DNA from: Kitasatospora sp. CB01950 | Lineage (GTDB): Bacteria > Actinomycetota > Actinomycetes > Streptomycetales > Streptomycetaceae | Assembly (NCBI RefSeq): GCF_001905465.1 | Contig: NZ_LISX01000014.1 | Span: 62,001 to 126,000 of the forward strand | Direction of reading: 5' to 3' | Length of the DNA stretch: 64,000 nt | Shown here: one piece after another, positions 25,418 through 36,200 of the stretch | Numbering within the stretch: the first letter of the stretch is position 1 | Layout: each line of letters starts with the position of its first letter | Program-made: the position numbers and the translations under genes | Notes under the pieces: model-generated | What the model saw: only the letters and a program-made list of their open reading frames with translations | What the model was told of the DNA's origin: nothing | Databases searched by the model: none

Positions 25418-25700
25418 CGCTGCCGGCGGCGGGCTGCGCCTGGAGCCGGCCGACGAGGGCGGCCATGCTCTTGACGGTGCGGAAGTTGGACAGCTGCAGG
25501 TCGGGGCCGGCGACCGTGACGGCGTAGGTCTGCTCGAGGAAGACGACCAGCTGCATGGCGAACATGGAGTTGGCCAGGCCGGTGGCGAACAGGTCCTGGT
25601 CGGTGTCGGGGGTGGTGCTGGTCTGCTCGGCCACGAAGCGGGTGATCCGGTCGATGACGGCGTCGGTGTCGAAGGACGCGGAGGTGTGCTCGGCGGTCAT
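25410..25700 (-). CDS. FkbJ-like discrete acyl carrier protein
   Basis: The 96-residue protein has the carrier motif LFATGLANSMFAMQLVVFLE, with the phosphopantetheine-accepting serine at residue 45. The spelling NSMFAMQL is characteristic of the FkbJ/Asm14-type ACPs that carry glyceryl-, hydroxymalonyl- and methoxymalonyl units. It is translationally coupled to FkbK (ATGA) and FkbI. Because the neighbouring PKS has a KS but no ACP, this protein could also serve as the carrier for that elongation step; this is inference. Confidence 0.9.
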   Translation of the reverse strand: MTAEHTSASFDTDAVIDRITRFVAEQTSTTPDTDQDLFATGLANSMFAMQLVVFLEQTYAVTVAGPDLQLSNFRTVKSMAALVGRLQAQPAAGSDV

Positions 25701-26538
25701 GACTGTGCCTCACTGTAGTAGCGGTAGAAGCCGCGGCCGCTCTTTCGGCCGAGCTCGCCTCGCCGGACCTTCTCGAGGAGCAGTTCGCTGGGGCGGCACC
25801 GCTCGTCACCGGTCCGGGCGTGGAGTTCTTCCAGGGCGTCGACGAGGTTGTCGATGCCGATCAGGTCCGCGGTGCGCAGCGGGCCCGTGGGGTGGCCGAG
25901 GCAGCCCTGCATGAGGGTGTCGACGTCCTCGACGGTGGCGGTGCCTTCGCCGACGATGCGGGCCGCGTCGTTGATCATCGGGTGCAGGAGCCGGCTGGTG
26001 ACGAAGCCGGGCGCGTCGCGCACGACGACGGGGCGGCGGCCGATGCGGGTGAGGGTGGACAGGACCTGCTGGACGGTGCGGTCGGTGGTCCGGGGACCGC
26101 GGATGACCTCGACCATGGGGATCAGGTAGGCGGGGTTCATGAAGTGGGTGCCGATCAGGGCACCGGGGTCCTTGACCCAGGCGGCCATCTCGTCGATCGG
26201 GATCCCGGAGGTGTTGGAGATGATCGGGGTCGCCGGGCCGACCAGCGCGGAGACGGCGGCGAGGACCTCGGCCTTGCGGTCGGGTGCCTCGGTGACGGCC
26301 TCGATGACCACGGCGGCGTCGGCGATGTCCGACAGCTGCAGGGTGGTGCGCAGGGTGCCCGGGGTGGTGCCGGGCGGCCTGGCGCCGGTGAGTTGGGCGT
26401 GGCGAAGGCCGAGGTTGATCGCGGTGGTGGCGCGGTCGAGGGCGCCTTGTTCGATGTCCACCAGGACGACGGGCAGTCCGTTCCCGACGACGAGCGTCGA
26501 GATGCCGGTGCCCATGACGCCCGCGCCGACGATCGCAA

Positions 26539-26554
<16 letters not shown>
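25697..26554 (-). CDS. FkbK-like 3-hydroxyacyl-CoA dehydrogenase family protein
   Basis: The 285-residue protein begins IAIVGAGVMGTGISTL (NAD-binding Rossmann loop). It has EAVTEAPDRKAEVL and IISNTSGIPIDEMA (the S/N substrate motif), then GTHFMNPAYLIPMVEVIRG and the C-terminal FGRKSGRGFYRY-type ending LGRKSGRGFYRYY. This is the 3-hydroxybutyryl-CoA dehydrogenase fold of FkbK, which oxidises glyceryl-ACP. ATG 26554 lies 16 bases inside the end of the PKS gene, so translation is coupled. Confidence 0.88.
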
Positions 26555-28866
<2,312 letters not shown>

Positions 28867-28915
28867 CCGAGGCCCCCTTCTGCTCGTTGCCGGGTCGGTG
28901 TGGTGGTGGGCACGC

Positions 28916-31900
28916 TCACGCTCCTGTCCTGCCTGCGCGGCGGGCGGCGGAGTTCCTGGCGCCGCGGCGGGCGGCGGCGCGGGCGGCGGCGCCGGCGGCC
29001 GGGTTGTCGTCCGCGTCGGCGTCGGGTGCGCGGTCCATGGCCAGGGCCAGGGCGCGGGCGGACGGGTAGCGGAACATGTCGACCAGGGACAGGGCGCTGT
29101 CGCGCTGTTCGAGCAGCCGGGCGCGGGCGACGACGACCAGCAGGGAGTTGCCGCCGAGGGCGAAGAAGCTGTCGTCCAGCCCGACCCGTTCGACGCCCAG
29201 GACGTCCCGCCACACCTCGGTGACCAGGCGTTCGGTGTCGTTGGTGGGCGGGGTGTAGGCGGTGGCGTCCTCGGGGCGGCTCTCGCTCAGGTCGGGCAGC
29301 GCGTTGCGGTCGACCTTCTTGTTGGGCGTCAGCGGGACGGCGTCGATGGCGTGCACGGCGCCGGGCAGCATGTAGCCGGGCAGCCGGGTGGCGAGGTGGG
29401 CGAGCAGTTCGGCGGCGGTGGCGGTGTGCTCGGGGTCGGGGACGTAGTAGGCGAGCAGGCGTCCCTCGGCGCCGGTGCCGCGGATGACGGCGACGGCGGA
29501 GCGCACGGCCGGGTGCTGGGCCAGGGCGGCCTCGACCTCGCCGAGTTCGATCCGGTGCCCGTGGAGCTTGACCTGGTCGTCGAGGCGGCCGAGGAACTCG
29601 AGGGTGCCCTCGGGGGTCCAGCGGGCCAGGTCGCCGGTGCGGTAGAGGCGCGCGCCCGGTGTGCCGGTGAACGGATCGGGCTGGAAGCGTTCGGCGGTGG
29701 TGCGGTTGCGGTCGAGGTAGCCGCGGACGATGCCGTCGCCGCCGAGCAGGAGTTCGCCGGGGACGCCGACGGGGCACAGCCGCAGGTCCTGGTCCGCGAT
29801 GTAGGCGCGGACGTTGGCCAGCGGGCGTCCGATGGTGGCGGAGCCCTGCGCGGTGGTCGCCCACACGGCGGCCTCGGTGGGCCCGTACATGTTGTGGACG
29901 GTGCCCGCGACGGTCTCGGCGAGGGTGTCCGCGAGGTCGGTGGGCAGCGCTTCGCCGCCGACCAACAGGCGCTCCAGGCCGGGCAGTTCGGCCCGGGTGT
30001 CCTGGTCGGCGAGCAGCGCCCGGGCCAGCGACGGGGTGCACTGCAGGTGGGTGACCCGGTGGGTGCGCAGCTGTTCGGCGAGGGGTTCCTCGGTCTCGGC
30101 CAGCGCGGCGGTCCGGCGTTCCTCGCTGATGTCGCGGACGGTGACAAGGTGGGTCAGGGCGTCGAGCGCGGCCTTGTCCTCGACGCCGAAGTCGATCAGG
30201 CAGGCGACTTCGTCCGCGCCGGCGGCCTTCATCCGGTCGATCATGTCGGCGCAGACCTGGGGGGTGCCCAGGAGGCTGGCGGTGGCGAAGAACCGTTCGA
30301 AGGCCCGGTCGACGAGTGCGCGCAGCTCCTCGGGCGGCAGGGACTTGAAGTCCTCGGCGCTTCCGGTGGTGGCGCCCAGGGAGGCGATCAGGTCGAAGGA
30401 GGTCTCCAGGTAGCGGCTCATCGGCTCGCGCACCAGTTCGCGGACTTCTTCGAGGTCGGTGCCGACGAAGGTGTGGACCATGACCGCGACGTGGCCCTCG
30501 CCGGGGTGGCCGTGCTCGCGCCAGGTCCTGCGGTAGAGCGCGATCTTCTCGGCGAGCTCGTCGAGGCTGTGCCCCAGCAGGTGGGTCAGCACGCCGGTGC
30601 CGGCCTCGCCGGCCATCCGGAAGGTCTCGGGGTGCTTGGCGCTGGTGAGCCACACCGGCAGCCGGCTCTGCACCGGCTTCGGGTAGATGCCGACCTCGAC
30701 CTCGGCGCCGACGCCGTTGCGGCGGGTGGTCCGGTTCCCGCCCCACAGGCTGCGGACCTCGGCGAGGCCGTCCATCATCAGCTGCTTGCGGGTGGCGAAG
30801 TTGTCGGGTGCGAGGACGAAGTCGTTGGCGTGCCAGCCGGACGCCAGCGAGATGCCGACCCGGCCGGCCGACAGGTTGTCGACGGCCGACCACTCCTCGG
30901 CCACCCGCAGCGGGTCGTGCAGCGGCATGACGACGCTGCCGGCGCGGACCTGGACGCGTTCGGTGACGGCGGCGACGGCGGCGGCCATCACGGACGGGTT
31001 CGGGTAGAGCCCGCCGAACTGGTGGAAGTGGCGTTCGGGGGTCCACACGGCGGTGAACTCGTTGCGGTCCGCGAACTTCGCGCCTTCCAGCAGCAGGCGG
31101 TAGCGGTCCTCGGGGCTGGCGTCGCTGTCGCTGCCGAAGTAGAGCAGGCTGAAGTCGATGGGACGGGAGCGGGCCGCCGCGTCGGCGCTCTGGCTGCCGG
31201 TGCGCAGCGGCGGTTCGCGGCGCAGCACGATGCGGTGGCCGTGGGTGAGGGCCCACAGCAGTTCGACGACGGAGATGTCGAAGGAGACGCTGGTGACGGC
31301 GAGCCAGGTGCTGGGTTCGTCGTCGCCGAAGGCCTCGCTCAGGCCCGCGAACAGGTTGGCGACGTTGCGGTGGGTGACCATGACGCCCTTGGGCTGTCCG
31401 GTGGACCCGGAGGTGTAGATCACGTAGGCCAGGTTGTCGGGGGTCGCCTCCGTCCCGGCGGCGCCGTCCTGGTGCTCGCCGTCGGTGTGTTCGTCGGCCG
31501 GGTGCTCGCCGGGGACCACCACGCGGGCGGCGCCCAGGCGGCCGGCCGAGGCGGCGTTGGCCGGGTCGGCGACGACCAGGCGCACGCCCGCGTCGGCGAC
31601 CATGAAGGCCAGCCGCCCGGCGGGGTAGTCGGGGTCCAGCGGGAGGTAGGCCGCACCGGCCTTGAGGATGCCCAGCAGGGCCACCATCAGCAGCGAGGTG
31701 CGGTGCAGGTGGACGCCCACCGGTTCGTCGGCGGCCACCCCGAGGCGGCGCAGCCGGGCGGCGAACTGCTCGGCGCGGGCGTCGAGTTCGCGGTAGGTCA
31801 AGGTGGCGTCGGAGGCGATCAGCGCGGTGGCGTCGGGGGTGGCGGCCACCCGCTGGGCCAGCAGCTCGTGCACCGGCGCCCGGGAGGTGTGCGCCCGGGG

Positions 31901-33298
31901 GCCGGCGTGCCACTGGGCGAGGGTCTCCAGCTCGGCGGACGGCAGGACGGCCAGTTCGTCCACCGGCCGGTCGGGGTCCTGCGCGGCGGCGGCCACCACC
32001 TGGGCGTAGCGGTCGGCGAGGCGCTGGGCGGTGTCGGCCTCGAACAGGTCGGTGCTGTACTCGAGGCGGCCGTTGACGCCGTCGGGGGTACGGGTGAGGC
32101 TCAGGGTGAGGTCGAAGCGGGCGGCGCCGGTGTCGCCCAGCACCGGGCTCACCCGGCAGCCCTGGAGGTTCGGTCCGCTGCCCTCGTCCTCCAGGCGGTA
32201 GCTGAACAGCACCTGGAACAGCGGGTTCTGGGCGAGGTCGCGGTCGGGGTGGAGCTCTTCGACCAGCTTCTCGAAGGGCAGGTCCTGGTGGGCGAGGGCG
32301 CCCTTGACCTCGTCCCACACCCGCTGGACGAGCTCGCGGAAGGTGGGGCGGGCGGCGAGGTCGCAGCGCAGCACCAGGGTGTTGGTGAAGAAGCCGATCA
32401 GCGGGGCCAGTTCGGGGCGCTCGCGTCCCGAGACGGGGGTGCCGACGACGACTTCGTCCTGGCCGACGTGGGCGCGCAGCAGGACCGCGAAGGCGGCGAG
32501 CAGCACGCTGTAGAGGGTGGCGCCCTCGCCGCGGCCCAGCTCGTCGAGGCGCCGGACGGCGTCGGCGGGCAGGGCGAAGGTGAGCGCGGCGCCGCGGTAG
32601 CTCTGCACCGGCGGACGGGGGTGGTCGGTGGGCAGGTTCTGGGCGGGCATGCCCTCCAGGTGCTGCTTCCAGTACCCCAGCAGGCGGGTGAGCTCGGGGC
32701 CGGCCAGGGTCTCCTGCTGCCAGTGCGCGAAGTCGGCGTACTGCATGGGCAGTTCGCCCGGCGGCCGGCCGCCCTCGGTGAGGGCGGCGCGGTAGTGGGT
32801 CCCGATCTCCTTGCCGAGGGTGCCCACCGAGGGGGCGTCGCAGGCGAGATGGTGGACGGTCAGCAGCAGGCGGTGGTGCTCGGGGCCCAGGCGCAGCAGG
32901 CGGGCCCGCAGGACGCGTCCGGCGAGCAGGTCGAAGGGGGTGCCGGCCTCCTCGTCGGCCAGGGCCGCGGCCCGGGCCGCGATCTGCTGCGGGCTGTCGC
33001 CCCGGTCGGTGAGGTCGGTGACCGGGACGGTCACCGGGGCGGGCGCCAGCACCATCTGGTGGGGGGCGCCGGCGACGGAGCGGAACGCGGTGCGCAGGAT
33101 CTCGTGGCGGCGCGCCGTCTCGGTCAGCGCCTGCTGGAGGGCGTCGGCGTCCAGCGGGCCGGTGATGTCGTAGCCCAGCGGGACGTTGTAGACCGCGCTG
33201 CCGGGCTGGAGCTGGTCGAGGAACCACAGGCGCTGCTGGGCGTAGGACAGCGGGGCGCGGTCGTCGTCGCCGGTGTCGGCTTCCAGGTGGGTGTTCAC
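28916..33298 (-). CDS. NRPS: C - A(Gly) with inserted luciferase-like monooxygenase - PCP
   Basis: The 1460-residue protein starts at GTG 33298, overlapping the stop of the first NRPS. The C domain (15-450) has HHLACDA at 149-155, which keeps HHxxxD but has Ala for the usual Gly. The A domain starts near 475; core A3 is YTSGSTGQPKG (628-638) and A4 is FDISVVELLW (673-682). Residues about 712-1060 are a MupA/Atu3671-type luciferase-like FMN monooxygenase (VWTPERHFHQFGG). The A domain then resumes (NMYGPTE, 1136-1142), followed by a PCP (GGNSL, Ser1385) and a 35-residue Ala/Arg tail. Specificity residues read D-I-V-Q-L-G-M-V-W-K, close to glycine codes. There is no TE. Confidence 0.92.
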   Translation of the reverse strand: MNTHLEADTGDDDRAPLSYAQQRLWFLDQLQPGSAVYNVPLGYDITGPLDADALQQALTETARRHEILRTAFRSVAGAPHQMVLAPAPVTVPVTDLTDRGDSPQQIAARAAALADEEAGTPFDLLAGRVLRARLLRLGPEHHRLLLTVHHLACDAPSVGTLGKEIGTHYRAALTEGGRPPGELPMQYADFAHWQQETLAGPELTRLLGYWKQHLEGMPAQNLPTDHPRPPVQSYRGAALTFALPADAVRRLDELGRGEGATLYSVLLAAFAVLLRAHVGQDEVVVGTPVSGRERPELAPLIGFFTNTLVLRCDLAARPTFRELVQRVWDEVKGALAHQDLPFEKLVEELHPDRDLAQNPLFQVLFSYRLEDEGSGPNLQGCRVSPVLGDTGAARFDLTLSLTRTPDGVNGRLEYSTDLFEADTAQRLADRYAQVVAAAAQDPDRPVDELAVLPSAELETLAQWHAGPRAHTSRAPVHELLAQRVAATPDATALIASDATLTYRELDARAEQFAARLRRLGVAADEPVGVHLHRTSLLMVALLGILKAGAAYLPLDPDYPAGRLAFMVADAGVRLVVADPANAASAGRLGAARVVVPGEHPADEHTDGEHQDGAAGTEATPDNLAYVIYTSGSTGQPKGVMVTHRNVANLFAGLSEAFGDDEPSTWLAVTSVSFDISVVELLWALTHGHRIVLRREPPLRTGSQSADAAARSRPIDFSLLYFGSDSDASPEDRYRLLLEGAKFADRNEFTAVWTPERHFHQFGGLYPNPSVMAAAVAAVTERVQVRAGSVVMPLHDPLRVAEEWSAVDNLSAGRVGISLASGWHANDFVLAPDNFATRKQLMMDGLAEVRSLWGGNRTTRRNGVGAEVEVGIYPKPVQSRLPVWLTSAKHPETFRMAGEAGTGVLTHLLGHSLDELAEKIALYRRTWREHGHPGEGHVAVMVHTFVGTDLEEVRELVREPMSRYLETSFDLIASLGATTGSAEDFKSLPPEELRALVDRAFERFFATASLLGTPQVCADMIDRMKAAGADEVACLIDFGVEDKAALDALTHLVTVRDISEERRTAALAETEEPLAEQLRTHRVTHLQCTPSLARALLADQDTRAELPGLERLLVGGEALPTDLADTLAETVAGTVHNMYGPTEAAVWATTAQGSATIGRPLANVRAYIADQDLRLCPVGVPGELLLGGDGIVRGYLDRNRTTAERFQPDPFTGTPGARLYRTGDLARWTPEGTLEFLGRLDDQVKLHGHRIELGEVEAALAQHPAVRSAVAVIRGTGAEGRLLAYYVPDPEHTATAAELLAHLATRLPGYMLPGAVHAIDAVPLTPNKKVDRNALPDLSESRPEDATAYTPPTNDTERLVTEVWRDVLGVERVGLDDSFFALGGNSLLVVVARARLLEQRDSALSLVDMFRYPSARALALAMDRAPDADADDNPAAGAAARAAARRGARNSAARRAGRTGA

Positions 33299-36200
33299 AG
33301 CTGTTCCCCGTCTTCCTGCAGGGCGGCGGCGCGGCGGGCGCGCGGGAGGATCGGACCGGCGCCGCCGGCCCCGGTGGCGGCGGCGTCGACGGCTTCGGCG
33401 AGGCCGGCGACGGTGGGCCGCTGCAGGAACGCGGAGATCGGGACGGCGGTGGCGAAGGCCTCGTTGACCTGCGCGACGAGGCGGGCCGCGAGCAGGGAGT
33501 GGCCGCCGGCGCGGAAGAAGTCGTCGCTGCGTCCCAGCGACTGCCCGCGCAGCAGCTCGGAGGCGATCTGCGCGATGCGCTCCTCGGTCGGGCCCTCCGG
33601 GGCCTGCTGCTTCTGGGCACGGGCGGGCGCGGTCGGGGCGAGCGCGGCCAGCGCGTCGTGGTCGACCTTGCCGTGCCCGGTCAGCGGCAGCGTCTCCAGC
33701 AGCAGCACGCGCTGGGGGACCATGTAGATCGGCAGGCGGTCCTGGAGGAAGGCGGTGAGCTTGTCCTCGGAGGTCTGCTCGCCGTGGCCGTGGGTGCAGA
33801 CGTAGGCCACCAGGGTGGTGTCGGCGCCGGGGGCGGGGGTGCGGGCCAGCACGGCGGCGTCCTTGACGTCGGGGTGCTCGCGCAGGGTGGCGGCCACCTC
33901 GCCGGGCTCGATGCGGAAGCCGCGGATCTTGACCTGCTCGTCCGCGCGGCCCAGGAACTCCAACTGCCCGTCGGGCAGCCAGCGCACCAGGTCGCCGGTG
34001 CGGTAGAGCCGGGCGCCGGGGGTGTCGGAGAACGGGTCGGGCAGGAAGCTCTGCTCGGTCAGGTCGGGGCGGTTGACGTAGCCGCGGGCCACGCCGGCGC
34101 CGCCGACGTACAGCTCGCCGCACACGCCGGTGGGCACGGGTCGGCGCTGGGCGTCCAGGACGTGGGCGGTGGTGCCGGCGATCGGGCGGCCGATCGCGGG
34201 GCGCTGCGCGTGGGTGTCCGGCACGACGGCGGCGGTGGCGACGACGGTGCTCTCGGTCGGCCCGTAGTGGTTGTACAGGGCGAACGGCAGGCCCTGCGGC
34301 GGCGCGGCGGGCAGGACGTCGCCGCCGGTGAGCAGCGAGCGCAGGGCGGTGTCGGCGGGCCAGGACTCGTTCAGGGCGGCCGCGGCGATCGGGGTGGGCA
34401 GGAACGCGGTGGTGATCTTCTCCTGGGCGAGCCAGTCGACCAGCGGCGCCGGGGCGGCGCGCAGGTCGTCGGGGACGACGGTCAGGGTGGCGCCGGCGGC
34501 CAGGGTCGGCCAGATCTCCCAGGTGGAGGCGTCGAAGCCGGGGCTGGCGAACAGCGTGGTGCGATGGGTGGCGTCGAGCCCGTACTGGGCGGTGTGCCAG
34601 GCGACCAGGTTGCTCAGGCCGCGGTGTTCGAGGGCGACGCCCTTGGGGCGGCCGGTGGAGCCGGAGGTGTAGATGAGGTAGGCCAGCCGGCCGGGGGCGA
34701 GCGCGTCGGCGCGCACCGCCTCCTGGTCCGCGGCGCCGCTCCCGCCGGCGTCGACGATCAGCACGCGCAGGTCCTGCTCGGTCTGCGGCAGCTGCGGGCG
34801 GGTGCGGGCGGTGGCGAGCACGGTGCGCGCGGCGGCGTCCTGCAGGATGTAGGCCACCCGCTCGGCGGGGTAGCTCGGGTCGACGGGCAGGTAGCAGCCG
34901 CCGGCCATCAGGACGGCGAGCTCGCCGACCACCAGCTCCGCGGAGCGCTCGGCGTACACCGCCACCGGCTCCTCGGCGGCCAGGTCGGCGGCGCGCAGCT
35001 CGGCGGCCAGGGCGCCGGCGCGCTGCCACAGCTGCGCGTAGCTGAGCTGTCCGCCGTTCCAGCGCACGGCGGCGGCGTCGGGGTGCTGCTCGACCTGGCG
35101 GGCGATCAGCTCGGTGACCGGCGCGGTGGCCGGCGCGCCCTCGGCGGAGCCGTGGGTCCAGCCCTGCAGCTGGTCGGCCTCGGTCTCCGAGAGCAGGCGC
35201 AGGCTGCCGACCTTGCTCTCGGGGCGCTCCATGGCGTCGGAGAGCAGGGTCAGGTAGTGCGCGATCATCCGCTCGACGGTCTCCGCGTCGAACAGCTCCG
35301 AGGAGTGCTCCCAGATCATCCACAGGTCGTCGTCCTCGGGGCGCGGGGCCCGGCCCATGCGCTGCTCGGCGCGCGGGATCACGATGATGTTGAGGTCGGA
35401 CTTGGCGGTCTTGTTCGAGCGCTCGGTGACCTTGCCGGTCAGCCCGCCGAAGTCGATGTCGGGCACCCCGGAGTCGTGGAAGCTGAACATGACTTGGAAC
35501 AGCGGGGTGCGCGAGGGGTCGCGGGCCGGGTCGATCGCGTCGATGACGGCGTCCACCGGGGTGTCCGACCAGGCCAGCGTCTCGGCCACGCTCTGGCGCA
35601 CCTGCGCGAGCAGGTCGCTGAAGGCCTGGTCGCCGGTGACCTTCGTCCGCAGGACCAGCGTGTTGACGAGCATGCCCAGCAGCGGTTCCAGCTCGGGCAG
35701 GTTGCGGTTGGCGGCGCCGGTGCCCACCAGCATGTCCTGCTGCCCGGTGTAGCGGTACAGCAGCGCGGCGAAGCCCGCGTACATGGTGGTGAACAGCGAG
35801 ATGCGGTTCTCGCGGCTGAAGGCGCGCAGGCGCCGGGCCAGGGGGGCGGGGACGAGGATGCGCGGCGCGCGGCCGCGGAAGGTCATCACCGGGGGGCGGG
35901 GCCGGTCGGCGGGCAGTTCCAGGGTGTCGGGCGCGCCGGCCAGCCGGGCGGTCCAGTGCTCGACGTGCGCGCGCAGCACGTCGCCGCTCATCCAGTCGCG
36001 CTGCCAGATGGCGTAGTCGGCGTACTGGACGGGCAGTTCGGCCAGCGGCGAGGGCTGGTGGGCCTTGAACGCCGGGTAGAGCGCGCGCAGCTCGTTCAGG
36101 AACACCGACAGCGACCAGCCGTCGTGGACGAAGTGGTGCTCCACGTGCAGGAAGGTGTTGTTGCCGTCGCCGTGGCGCAGCAGCACCCAGCGGGCCAGCG

